A DNA stretch of 40,132 nucleotides from CAZJYC01 sp964550165 (GTDB lineage Bacteria > Acidobacteriota > Aminicenantia > Aminicenantales > Aminicenantaceae), in NCBI GenBank assembly GCA_964550165.1, contig CAZJYC010000019.1, positions 1-40,132 of the forward strand, given 5' to 3'. The notes beneath the pieces were generated by a model. It worked only from the letters and a program-made list of their open reading frames with translations. It searched no databases and was not told where the DNA came from. Below are positions 17,124 through 24,696 of the stretch, one piece after another (the stretch's first letter is position 1; the number at the start of each line of letters is the position of its first letter). The position numbers and the translations under genes are program-made.

Positions 17124-17981
17124 TTATTTCAGTGCATCGTAAATCGATTGTTGAAGATTTTTTACAAACTCGACTTTTTCAGACTTTGTAGGCTCGGCAT
17201 TTTTAAAGGTTAGCGGAGGTAAAAACTCAACGGTCAGACAAGGTTTCTTGTAGCTTTTTATCTTGAATAGGTTCAAGAGCCTTCTTATAGCCCTGTAGAC
17301 AAAAATTCTATTGGCGACATAATAAGAATATGTCTTTTTATCAATCAGAGGTCTCTCTTTTACAACACTGGGCACTATTTTTACAACCTTTCCTCGCTTA
17401 TAAAACAGACTGGCGAGCGTGGGAACGATTGTCTGATAAACAGGATTTTCAAGGTTTTCATATGTTTTACCCCCGCTTGGCGCAATAGCGAGAGGAATGT
17501 CATTTTCCAGACTTTCTATGCATTCCTTTAAAGCTTGTCTGTTTATTCTTTGTTTCTTAAGCTTTTCTTCCTCTGTTTCAGGTTCATATAAATCCAAAGC
17601 TATTACGTCCAGCCTATCTGTTTGGGCAATAATATATTTTGCTAAATATTCGACGAGCTTATGATAAAACAGCTTTGTCCAGCGACGGCTCTTCACAATT
17701 TTTTGAAACTTTGGAGAAAAAACTGAATCCTCAATATCCCTCTTCAGTTTTGGCATGTATTCCAGAGTTGCAATCGTGGCCTCGCCAAGAAATCTAATGT
17801 TGGGGGTTTTTGGTGCTGCCACCCCTAAATACACTGGTTCTCCTCGCCGCGTTATATGATTGTAGACGTAGATTGTCGGACCCTCTTTTGGGATATTTGT
17901 CAGGCCAGTGGCTTCTGGTTTCGGTATAAAAGGAATGGTTCTTGCAAGATTTCTTAGGGTGTTGTATGAGAAAGTCAGCAT
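17124..17981 (-). CDS. Divergent PlsC-like acyltransferase
   Basis: A 285-aa protein that resembles the lysophospholipid/glycerol-3-phosphate acyltransferase fold. It has GPTIYVYNHITRRGEP in the place of the catalytic NHxxxxD block, where the Asp is missing (Gly at that position), and IAPSGGKTYEN in the place of the substrate-binding PEG block. The N-terminus is hydrophobic only in patches, so membrane attachment would be peripheral. The DNA is clearly more AT-rich than lon or the ABC gene, and it sits beside tRNA-Gln and a cluster of small repeats, which suggests lateral origin. The ATG at 17981 has only a weak ribosome-binding site. Function is uncertain; the missing Asp means activity should not be assumed. 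Confidence 0.55.
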   Translation of the reverse strand: MLTFSYNTLRNLARTIPFIPKPEATGLTNIPKEGPTIYVYNHITRRGEPVYLGVAAPKTPNIRFLGEATIATLEYMPKLKRDIEDSVFSPKFQKIVKSRRWTKLFYHKLVEYLAKYIIAQTDRLDVIALDLYEPETEEEKLKKQRINRQALKECIESLENDIPLAIAPSGGKTYENLENPVYQTIVPTLASLFYKRGKVVKIVPSVVKERPLIDKKTYSYYVANRIFVYRAIRRLLNLFKIKSYKKPCLTVEFLPPLTFKNAEPTKSEKVEFVKNLQQSIYDALK

Positions 17982-18052
17982 CTTTCTGATAACGCAACCA
18001 TTTATTTAAATTTTTTATTTTTTGTAACGAGAAACCGCATGTTTAAGAATAA

Positions 18053-18188
18053 TAATACAAACGCATTAAATATCTTCACATCGTCATTGCGAGCGACCGA
18101 AGGGAGCGTGGCAATCTTCCCTTATTAAATGAGATTGCTTCGTCACTGCATTCCTCGCAACGACATTTTATTTAGTGCGTTTGTATTA
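18053..18188. mobile_element. MITE-like element with 18-bp terminal inverted repeats
   Basis: TAATACAAACGCATTAAA at 18053-18070 is mirrored at 18171-18188 with one mismatch (17/18). Between them lie the dispersed repeat CATTGCGAGCGACCGAAG...GGCAATCT (18082-18117) and its imperfect inverted half (GAGATTGCTTCGTC ... CCTCGCAACGAC, about 18130-18164). The whole would fold on itself. It has no coding capacity. A 50-bp relative with the same ends lies at 34551-34600. Confidence 0.7.
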
Positions 18189-18230
18189 GCTGGAAAAATG
18201 CGTATTTTCCCCACAAAAATAAGTCATGGC

Positions 18231-18304
18231 TGGCTGGGAAGCAAGGATTCGAACCTTGATTCCATGATCCAGAGTCATGTGTCCTGCCGTTGGACGACTT
18301 CCCA
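18231..18304 (-). tRNA. tRNA-Gln (CUG)
   Basis: Minus-strand cloverleaf of 74 nt with encoded CCA (18231-18233). The acceptor TGGGAAG pairs with CTTCCCA. The anticodon stem CATGA/TCATG encloses CTCTGGA, giving anticodon CTG. The T-loop is TTCGAAT. A promoter lies just upstream on the same strand. The MITE-like element ends 42 nt beyond its 3' end. Confidence 0.95.
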
Positions 18305-18316
18305 GCAGCATAAAGT

Positions 18317-18345
18317 ATAATAAAAAATTTGAAGAAATATTTCAA
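18317..18345 (-). promoter_or_regulatory. Promoter of tRNA-Gln
   Basis: On the minus strand TTGAAA (18340-18345), a 17-nt spacer and TATTAT (18317-18322), ending 12 nt before the tRNA 5' end at 18304. Confidence 0.65.
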
Positions 18346-18427
18346 CGGCTTTTCACTTGAAATAAAGCAACGAAAGTTATTAGGTGTGAGTGGCTGAAGG
18401 GCGCTTGACGAGCCTGTCGATACAAAA

Positions 18428-18570
18428 TCCGAAGAGCGCGGCAATCAGCATGTCATTGCGAGGCGCGGAGCGCCGTGGCAATCCGACGAAGTCGTTGCGA
18501 GCGACCGAAGGGAGCGCGGCAATCTCTTAAAATGTATGGGATTGCTTCGCTACGCTCGCATGTATGAAAG
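18428..18570 (+). repeat. Tandem cluster of dispersed repeats
   Basis: This gap between tRNA-Gln and the flippase gene holds three copies of one repeat: a partial one (18428-18448, GAGCGCGGCAATC), a variant (18451-18486, CATTGCGAGGCGCGGAGCG) and a full one (18491-18526, GCGACCGAAGGGAGCG). An inverted half follows (GGGATTGCTTCGC ... GCTCGCA, about 18538-18560). No gene is seen between 18305 and 18680. Confidence 0.65.
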
Positions 18571-18639
18571 CGCTGCTCTGCTGCTCACGATAACCTTTTT
18601 ATTGTTGGGATAGATTCAGGTTTCATAAGTGCATCTTCA

Positions 18640-18668
18640 TTGACTTGGCCTATCTCAGGTGATAATAT
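18640..18668 (+). promoter_or_regulatory. Promoter of the flippase-nrdR-hsp20-lon-thiL run
   Basis: TTGACT (18640-18645), a 17-nt spacer and TAATAT (18663-18668). The -10 ends only 12 nt before the ATG at 18681, so the transcript would start within a few bases of the start codon (nearly leaderless), and no Shine-Dalgarno sequence is present. Confidence 0.65.
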
Positions 18669-18680
18669 TGACGCCTCGTA

Positions 18681-19709
18681 ATGAGAAAGAACGCTGTCCG
18701 CCTGAGTATAATCCTCTTTCTCACTGTTTTTTTTCTTTATTTTTTCTTCCGAAGCGTCCAGTGGAAAGAAGTTCTAAGCTACTTGGTAAATGTCAACCTT
18801 AAATTTTACATTCTCCTCATCGTCCTTGTTCCCCTTCACTTTGTCACCCGCGCTATCCGCTGGAAATATCTCCTTATCCACCAGAAAAAAGAAGTCAAAT
18901 TCTCCAACATGTTTGCCGCCAATGCAATTGGCTTCACCGTTACGTTTATTTTTCCGGGAAGGCTGGGAGAGCTGGTCAAGCCCTTGTATCTAGCCCAGAA
19001 GGAAAAGATGAGAAAGGGGTTCGTCCTGGGGACGGTCTTCGTCGAGAGAACTTTTGATGTTCTGATAAACTGTATCCTGCTTGGACTCTTCCTCCTCTCC
19101 AGGCCCCTTTATGCTTCCTATTTTCATGCCAACGAGGAAGGCTATTCAAACCTCCGTTTGTGGGGCACAATCGGAGTCGTTCTTTCTGCGATTCTTATCG
19201 TCTTCATTCTTGTTTTTTATTTTTTCAGGGAGAAAACGCTCTCAGCCATTGCCTTTTTCCTGAAACCTTTTCCTCAGAAAATATCCGGCAAAATCCATGA
19301 GTTTCTTGATGAATTTATTAGAGGGCTGAAGTTTTTTCATTCGTTCGGAAATTTGCTTCTCTACATCTTCCTATCTTTTGTGGTCTGGCTGGGTATCATC
19401 TTTTATTACTGGATTTTTTTCTACGCTTACAATATTTCTATATCTTATTTTCTCCTTTTTCCATATACTTTTCTGTTGATGGTCGGTGCGACAATCCCCA
19501 CGCCAGGGATGGTGGGAGGATTTGACTATTTCAGCAAACTTGGGTTAACTTCTCTGTATAATATTGATGTCAACCTGGCTGTGAGCATGACCCTCGTCGT
19601 CCACGCGATTCAAGTTGTCGTCACCTGTCTGATTGGGTATATAATACTCTGGAGAGAGGGAATTTCCATGTTCCAGCTCAAAAAATTAGGAGAGCTTGCT
19701 AAATCATGA
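18681..19709 (+). CDS. Lysylphosphatidylglycerol synthase TM-region (flippase-like) protein
   Basis: A 342-aa polytopic inner-membrane protein with about eight hydrophobic helices. The family signature of the LPG-synthase transmembrane domain (UPF0104) is clear: NAIGFTVTFIFPGRLGELVKPLY at about 88-110, and the later PTPGMVGGFDYF block. It lacks the C-terminal synthase domain, so it is a stand-alone flippase-like protein and not an aminoacyl-lipid synthase. Relatives move lipids or take part in envelope glycolipid pathways; the exact substrate is unknown. It heads the + strand run and overlaps nrdR by 4 nt (ATGA), so the two are translationally coupled. Confidence 0.85.
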   Translation: MRKNAVRLSIILFLTVFFLYFFFRSVQWKEVLSYLVNVNLKFYILLIVLVPLHFVTRAIRWKYLLIHQKKEVKFSNMFAANAIGFTVTFIFPGRLGELVKPLYLAQKEKMRKGFVLGTVFVERTFDVLINCILLGLFLLSRPLYASYFHANEEGYSNLRLWGTIGVVLSAILIVFILVFYFFREKTLSAIAFFLKPFPQKISGKIHEFLDEFIRGLKFFHSFGNLLLYIFLSFVVWLGIIFYYWIFFYAYNISISYFLLFPYTFLLMVGATIPTPGMVGGFDYFSKLGLTSLYNIDVNLAVSMTLVVHAIQVVVTCLIGYIILWREGISMFQLKKLGELAKS

Positions 19710-20161
19710 GATGCCCTTATTGTGAACATTCGGAAAGCAAGGTCATCGACTCCCGGGAGAGCAGAAATGGCTTGCGGATCCGCCGCCGCCGAGAGTGCCT
19801 TTCCTGTAAAAAAAGGTTTACTACCTATGAAATGATTGAAGAAATTCCCTACATGGTGATCAAAAAAGACGGGAGCCGGCAGCCGTTTGACAGACAGAAG
19901 CTTTTGCAGGGATTGCTAAAGGCCTGCGAGAAAAGGCCGGTTCCTCTGTCGAAGCTTGAAGAGGTCGTGGAAGAGATTGAGAGCAGGCTGATGGAAAAGC
20001 CGGAGAAAGAGATAAACTCCTCAGAGATCGGAAGCCATGTGATGAAGCGGCTCAAGGAGCTGGATAAAGTGGCCTATGTCCGGTTTGCTTCGGTTTATCG
20101 GGAATTCAAGGATGTCCTTGAATTTAAGCAGGAGCTGGAGACACTCTTGAAAGAAAGGTGA
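19706..20161 (+). CDS. nrdR: NrdR transcriptional repressor
   Basis: NrdR represses ribonucleotide reductase genes in response to nucleotide binding. At 151 aa it has the normal length. The N-terminal zinc ribbon has C3/C6 (CPYC) and C31/C34 (CLSC), with the conserved VIDSRESRNGLRIRRRRECL linker. The ATP-cone domain begins with YMVIKKDGSRQPFDRQKL at about 49 and runs to about 139. Its start overlaps the flippase stop by 4 nt. No nrd genes and no clear NrdR box were seen in this window, so its targets lie elsewhere. Confidence 0.97.
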   Translation: MRCPYCEHSESKVIDSRESRNGLRIRRRRECLSCKKRFTTYEMIEEIPYMVIKKDGSRQPFDRQKLLQGLLKACEKRPVPLSKLEEVVEEIESRLMEKPEKEINSSEIGSHVMKRLKELDKVAYVRFASVYREFKDVLEFKQELETLLKER

Positions 20162-20625
20162 GATCCAAAGAAATGGTTAGAAGAATCAAGCCGGTTTCAA
20201 GAATATCCAAGATCGAAGAAGAGATAAACAAAATCGTGGGCGAGGTTCTGCTCCAGAAGAAAGAATTGCTGGGATTGGATGAACGCTGGGATCCCTGTCT
20301 GGATATCTCTGAACAGGAAAATGAAATCACCGTTGAAGTTGAGCTTCCAGGGGTCACTCAGAAAGACATCACTCTCTCGCTTCATTCCAACCGTCTGGAA
20401 ATCAAAGGGATAAAAAGGGAGAACTTGCCCCGGGGGAATCTCAAATACATCCGGCTCGAAAGAGAATACGGTCCATTCCGGCGGTTTGTCTTCTTGCCTG
20501 AGATGGTTGTTCCTGAAAAAGCGCATGCTTCTTTTGAGAATGGGGTTTTGCGCATCTCTCTGAAGAAACATAGGCCAAAAGGGGAAAAAGAAATTGTTTT
20601 GAAAATCCAGAAGTCAGAAGAGTAA
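20158..20625 (+). CDS. HSP20-family small heat-shock protein
   Basis: An ATP-independent holdase of up to 155 aa. The alpha-crystallin domain spans about residues 49-145: DISEQENEITVEVELPGV, LEIKGIKRE, REYGPFRRFVFLP and the closing FENGVLRISLKK motif, then a short IVLKIQKSEE tail. The first codon could be the GTG at 20158, which overlaps the nrdR stop, or the ATG at 20173, which has AGGTGA 11 nt upstream; I cannot decide. Being directly upstream of lon (14 nt) fits a joint role in handling unfolded proteins: hold, then degrade. Confidence 0.93.
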   Translation: MRSKEMVRRIKPVSRISKIEEEINKIVGEVLLQKKELLGLDERWDPCLDISEQENEITVEVELPGVTQKDITLSLHSNRLEIKGIKRENLPRGNLKYIRLEREYGPFRRFVFLPEMVVPEKAHASFENGVLRISLKKHRPKGEKEIVLKIQKSEE

Positions 20626-20639
20626 ATCTGGAGGAAAAA

Positions 20640-23084
20640 ATGGCAGAAAAGAGAGACGAGAAGGAAGAAAAACTTGAAGACATTATGGAAGATCGGGACA
20701 AGAAAGTTCATATTCCTAAAGAATTGCCCGTGCTTATGCTGAGAGATATCGTCGTTTTTCCCTACATGGTCATTCCTCTTTTTGTAGGAAGGGAAAAGTC
20801 GAAGAATGCCATTGATTTTGCCCTTTCCTCACACAGGATGATCATTCTCCTCACTCAGAAAAATATGGAGATCGAGGAGCCGAAGAGGGAAGACGTCTAC
20901 GATTTGGGCACAGTCGCCTTAATCATGAGAATGCTCAAGCTTCCTGATGGAAGAGTGAGGATACTCGCCCAGGGAATTGTGCGAGCCAGAATAGACAGTC
21001 TGGATGAGGATAAGCCCTATTATTCTGCCGAGGTCACTGTCGTTCATGAGCCTGAAGAGATGGAAAAGACCATTGAGATCGAAGCTTTGGTCCGGAATAC
21101 CCGCACCGGCCTGGAGAAGGCGTCTTCGCTGGGAAAAGATATTCCGCCAGAAGTTATGATTTTAGCGGCCAACATCGAAGAGCCCGGCAGGCTGGCCGAC
21201 CTGACCGCTGCCAACCTGGAGCTCAAAGTCGATGAGGCTCAGCAGATTCTGGAGATTGCCGATCCTGTGCAGCGCCTGAAAAAAGTCTATGAGCTCCTGG
21301 CCAGAGAGCTTGAGCTTCTGGATGTTCAGTCCAAAATCAGCACCGAAGCCAGAGGAGAAATGGATAAACTCCAGAAGCAATACTTTTTAAGGCAGCAGAT
21401 GAAAGCCATCCAGAAAGAGCTGGGAGAGGGCACCGAGTTTCAAGAAGAGATCAAAGGCTACCAGGACCAGCTCAAGAAGCTGAAAGTGCCCGATGAAGTC
21501 AGGGATGAGATGGAAAAACAGATCAAGCGGCTTTCTCAAATGCATCCCGAATCAGCGGAAACCGCCGTTGTCCGCAACTATCTGGATTGGATGTTTGCTC
21601 TTCCCTGGGACAAAGGCACCGTCGATAACCTTGACCTTAGGAAGGCGAAGAAAATTCTGGATGAGGACCATTATGGCCTGGACAAGGTTAAGGAGAGAAT
21701 CGTTGAATATCTGGGAGTGCGGAAGCTTTCCAAAAAAACAAAGGGGCCCATTCTCTGCTTTGTCGGCCCTCCTGGAGTGGGGAAAACCTCCCTCGGCCGT
21801 TCCATAGCCAGGTCTTTAGGCCGAAAATTCATTCGCATTTCTCTCGGCGGGGTTCGGGACGAAGCTGAAATCCGGGGACACCGAAGGACATACGTGGGCG
21901 CCTTGCCTGGCAAAATCATCCAGGGCCTGAGAAGAGCAGGCTCAAATAATCCTGTGTTCATGATGGATGAGGTGGATAAAATCGGAGCCGATTTTAGAGG
22001 CGATCCTTCCTCAGCCCTTCTCGAAGTCCTGGACCCTGAGCAGAACTATTCATTCCGGGACCATTATCTTGGCGTTCCTTTTGACTTGAGCAAGGTGATG
22101 TTCATCACTACCGCTAATTTGCTCGACCCCATCCAGCCTGCTTTTCGCGACAGGATGGAGACTATCCATCTCCCTGGATACACAGAAGAAGAAAAACTTC
22201 AGATTGCTCTTCGCCATCTGGTGCCCAAGCAGATCGCTGAGAATGCCCTGGATGAGAAGTTGATCGCATTCACCAGCGGGGCCATCAAGAAGATTATCTC
22301 TCTCTACACAAGAGAAGCCGGAGTGAGGAATCTGGAAAGGGAGATTGCCTCAATTTGCCGCAAGGTTGCGCGTAAAGTGGCTGAAGGGAAAAAGAAGTCG
22401 ACAAAAATCACGTCTCAGAATATCGAGAGATACCTTGGCCCTCCGAAAATATTCAAAGACCAGCTTCTCCAGGAGGACCGGGTTGGTGTGGCAACAGGTG
22501 TAGCCTGGACGGCCACGGGAGGAGAGATTCTTTTTGTGGAAGCGACCAAAATGAAAGGGAAGGGGAATCTCTCGCTGACAGGGTCCCTGGGTGAGGTAAT
22601 GAAAGAGTCCGCCCAGGCAGCCTTGAGCTATGCCCGGGCCCATGCCGATGAACTGGGCATCAGCAGCCAGATTTTTTCAGAGAACGATTTTCACATTCAC
22701 ATTCCTGAAGGAGCCATTCCCAAGGACGGGCCTTCCGCCGGAGTCACCATTGCCACTTCACTCATCTCAGTCTGCAACAATTTGAAGGTGAAGCACGATG
22801 TAGCCATGACAGGGGAGATTACTCTGAGAGGCAATGTGCTTCCCATAGGCGGGATTAAAGAAAAGGTTCTGGCAGCCCAGCGGGCTGGAGTGAAAAAAAT
22901 GATTTTGCCCCTGGCCAACAAGAAGGAGTTGGTCGATATCCCCAAGAAAGTCAAAAAAGAGATGGAATTCATATTTGTCGAGGACATCAACGATGTCTTT
23001 GACCAGGCTCTGGTCAAAGACGGAAAGCCAGAAAAAAGGCCTGATAGAAACGAAGTTAAAAATGTCATCGTGGGAGGCGAATAG
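20640..23084 (+). CDS. lon: ATP-dependent Lon protease
   Basis: A cytoplasmic AAA+ serine protease that degrades damaged and regulatory proteins; 814 aa, a normal length. The N-terminal substrate domain (LPVLMLRDIVVFPYMVIPLFVGR) is followed by the AAA+ module with Walker A GPPGVGKT (376-383) and Walker B VFMMDEVDK. The C-terminal protease has the Ser-Lys dyad S699 (PKDGPSAG) and K742 (GGIKEK), with the same 43-residue spacing as E. coli S679/K722. The ATG is preceded by TGGAGG. It is co-directional with hsp20 (14 nt gap) and thiL (23 nt gap). No separate heat-shock promoter was seen just upstream. Confidence 0.98.
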   Translation: MAEKRDEKEEKLEDIMEDRDKKVHIPKELPVLMLRDIVVFPYMVIPLFVGREKSKNAIDFALSSHRMIILLTQKNMEIEEPKREDVYDLGTVALIMRMLKLPDGRVRILAQGIVRARIDSLDEDKPYYSAEVTVVHEPEEMEKTIEIEALVRNTRTGLEKASSLGKDIPPEVMILAANIEEPGRLADLTAANLELKVDEAQQILEIADPVQRLKKVYELLARELELLDVQSKISTEARGEMDKLQKQYFLRQQMKAIQKELGEGTEFQEEIKGYQDQLKKLKVPDEVRDEMEKQIKRLSQMHPESAETAVVRNYLDWMFALPWDKGTVDNLDLRKAKKILDEDHYGLDKVKERIVEYLGVRKLSKKTKGPILCFVGPPGVGKTSLGRSIARSLGRKFIRISLGGVRDEAEIRGHRRTYVGALPGKIIQGLRRAGSNNPVFMMDEVDKIGADFRGDPSSALLEVLDPEQNYSFRDHYLGVPFDLSKVMFITTANLLDPIQPAFRDRMETIHLPGYTEEEKLQIALRHLVPKQIAENALDEKLIAFTSGAIKKIISLYTREAGVRNLEREIASICRKVARKVAEGKKKSTKITSQNIERYLGPPKIFKDQLLQEDRVGVATGVAWTATGGEILFVEATKMKGKGNLSLTGSLGEVMKESAQAALSYARAHADELGISSQIFSENDFHIHIPEGAIPKDGPSAGVTIATSLISVCNNLKVKHDVAMTGEITLRGNVLPIGGIKEKVLAAQRAGVKKMILPLANKKELVDIPKKVKKEMEFIFVEDINDVFDQALVKDGKPEKRPDRNEVKNVIVGGE

Positions 23085-23107
23085 GATTCTTCCCTTTTTA
23101 TTTTTCG

Positions 23108-24082
23108 ATGAAACTTCGCAGCCTTAAAGAGAAAGAACTCATCTCGGCCATCAGGAAAGAATTTTCTCTCTCCCACAAAGATTTATTCCTCGGCATCGGC
23201 GATGACGCTGCTGTCATCAAGGCGGGCAGAAAATACCTTATCCTGACCAAGGACCTGCTCCTCGAAGACTTCCATTTCATTCTTGCTCTTCATCCACCTT
23301 ATTTTTTGGGCCGGAAGAGCCTGAGCGTAAACCTGAGCGATATCGCAGCCATGGGAGGAAGTGCCAGATATGCGCTTCTCGCTCTGGGCTTGCCCTCGCG
23401 AATCCCGACAAGCTGGGTTGAAGACTATTTTTCTGGTTTCCAGTCTGTGGCTAAAAGGTGGGGAGTGATGCTTGTCGGCGGAGACATTTCCCAGTCAAGG
23501 AAGGTGACCATCTCGGTCACAGTTGTCGGCGAAGGCAAAAATATCGTTCAGAGGAAGGGTGCCGGGCCAGGAAATTTTCTTTTTGTTTCAGGCTGCCTGG
23601 GAGATGCAAAGCAGGGATTAGTGCTCCTTAAAAAAGGTTTCAAACTGGGTCAGGATAAAAAGGCCAACCCTTTGCTAAGGGCTTTTCTGGACCCATCTCC
23701 TCAACTCTCGCTCGGCCAGGATCTTTCCCGCCACAGGCTGGCTTCCTCGATGATCGATGTCAGTGATGGATTGTCGGTCGACCTCTTTCATCTCTGCGAG
23801 GAGAGCGGATGCGGCGCTGAAATCTATCAAGAACAATTGCCTGTCTCCGCTGAGCTGCGCCTTTGGCAGAAGAGGGCTTACGACTTTGCCCTGCACGGCG
23901 GAGAGGACTATCAACTTCTTTTTTCTGTTCCTCCCGAGAAGAGAGATTCTGTTCTCAGATTAAAAAGAAAGTACAAAATCACTCCCATCGGCAGGATGAT
24001 TCGGGAGAGGAAACTCTATCTTATCGACCGCAAAGGGCTGAGAAGGACCTTAGAAATAAAAGGCTACCAGCACTTCAAATAA
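23108..24082 (+). CDS. thiL: Thiamine-monophosphate kinase
   Basis: ThiL phosphorylates thiamine monophosphate to the cofactor thiamine diphosphate using ATP. At 324 aa it has the usual length and shows the family sequence: FLGIGDDAAVI (about 28-38), LSDIAAMGG with the metal-binding Asp, VGGDISQS, IDVSDGLSVD and HGGEDYQLLF. It begins 23 nt after lon and so probably shares its transcript; no other thiamine genes are present. The Shine-Dalgarno sequence is weak, which again suggests coupling to upstream translation. Confidence 0.95.
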   Translation: MKLRSLKEKELISAIRKEFSLSHKDLFLGIGDDAAVIKAGRKYLILTKDLLLEDFHFILALHPPYFLGRKSLSVNLSDIAAMGGSARYALLALGLPSRIPTSWVEDYFSGFQSVAKRWGVMLVGGDISQSRKVTISVTVVGEGKNIVQRKGAGPGNFLFVSGCLGDAKQGLVLLKKGFKLGQDKKANPLLRAFLDPSPQLSLGQDLSRHRLASSMIDVSDGLSVDLFHLCEESGCGAEIYQEQLPVSAELRLWQKRAYDFALHGGEDYQLLFSVPPEKRDSVLRLKRKYKITPIGRMIRERKLYLIDRKGLRRTLEIKGYQHFK

Positions 24083-24087
24083 AAAAA

Positions 24088-24109
24088 GAGACAGGCCACC
24101 GTTTTTCCT
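24088..24109 (+). repeat. Left direct repeat flanking hicAB
   Basis: GAGACAGGCCACCGTTTTTC at 24088-24107 recurs at 24593-24614 as GAGACAGGCCGCCTTTTTGC, about 20 nt with two or three differences. The two copies bracket the hicAB module exactly (thiL ends 5 nt before the left copy; the outer-membrane protein promoter follows the right copy). They could be the scar of insertion of the module. Confidence 0.5.
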
Positions 24110-24126
24110 TTAAATATATTTAAAAA

Positions 24127-24156
24127 TTGACCTTTATTGCCAACTTAAAATATATT
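24127..24156 (+). promoter_or_regulatory. hicAB promoter
   Basis: TTGACC (24127-24132), an 18-nt spacer and TATATT (24151-24156), 8 nt before the hicA ATG at 24165, so a leaderless or near-leaderless transcript is expected. Confidence 0.55.
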
Positions 24157-24164
24157 AATAAATA

Positions 24165-24347
24165 ATGCCTAGACATCTGAGAGGGATTAAAGGCAAGAAA
24201 GCCGTAAAAGCTTTTGTTGCAGCAGGCGGAGTAGTAAGAAAAGGTAAGGGAGATCATATAAACATCAAAATGCCAAACGGCCAAATCATAACTATTCCGG
24301 CTTCGAAAGAACTCAAAACTGAAGAAGAATTTCTTGGCCTAATATAG
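24165..24347 (+). CDS. hicA: HicA-type mRNA interferase toxin
   Basis: A 60-aa HicA-like toxin with the double-stranded-RNA-binding-like fold of the family. The expected lysine/glycine-rich start (LRGIKGKKAVKAFVAAGG) is followed by KGKGDHINIKMPNG, with the catalytic His at H31, and a closing TIPASKELKT strand. Studied HicA toxins cleave mRNA and tmRNA. The C-terminus (EEEFLGLI) differs from the usual R-S-I-L-K-QAG ending, so it is divergent or slightly trimmed. It has its own promoter and lies 10 nt upstream of hicB. Confidence 0.8.
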   Translation: MPRHLRGIKGKKAVKAFVAAGGVVRKGKGDHINIKMPNGQIITIPASKELKTEEEFLGLI

Positions 24348-24357
24348 GAGGCAAAAA

Positions 24358-24582
24358 ATGGAATACACTGTAATTATTCATCGAGCTGAGGAAGGAGGAC
24401 ATTGGGCCGAAGTTCCAGCTTTGCCTGGTTGTTACTCTCAGGGTGAATCGATCGAAGAAACACTAAAGAATATTCGAGAAGCAATTGTGGCCCATATAGA
24501 GGCATTAAAAGAAGATGGTCAAGAAATACCTGAAGAGGGAGAATTTGTCATCGGGAAAATAAAAGTTGCTGTCGCTGGTTAA
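24358..24582 (+). CDS. hicB: HicB-type antitoxin (short form)
   Basis: A 74-aa antitoxin of the HicB family, with the partially degraded RNase H-like fold: EYTVIIHRAEEGGHWAEVPALPGCYSQG followed by SIEETLKNIREAI. It stops right after this domain, so the C-terminal helix-turn-helix or ribbon-helix-helix found in longer HicB proteins is missing; repression of the operon would then need another mechanism. AGGAGG 8 nt before the ATG gives a much better ribosome-binding site than hicA has, which fits antitoxin in excess. Confidence 0.85.
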   Translation: MEYTVIIHRAEEGGHWAEVPALPGCYSQGESIEETLKNIREAIVAHIEALKEDGQEIPEEGEFVIGKIKVAVAG

Positions 24583-24592
24583 TGGAGAGAAG

Positions 24593-24614
24593 GAGACAGG
24601 CCGCCTTTTTGCCT
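24593..24614 (+). repeat. Right direct repeat flanking hicAB
   Basis: Partner of the copy at 24088-24109 (GAGACAGGCC then RCC and a T run). It starts 11 nt after the hicB stop. Confidence 0.5.
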
Positions 24615-24624
24615 AACTTTATTA

Positions 24625-24651
24625 TTGACAAAACTTCGAAAATTTTATAAT
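24625..24651 (+). promoter_or_regulatory. Promoter of the outer-membrane protein gene
   Basis: TTGACA (24625-24630) and TATAAT (24646-24651): both boxes are perfect consensus, but the spacer is only 15 nt, shorter than the usual 17. The ATG used is at 24697, after GGGAGGAGGAG. Confidence 0.6.
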
Positions 24652-24696
24652 TCCTTTAGACAAAAGCATAACCAGGTGTCTTGGGAGGAGGAGATA

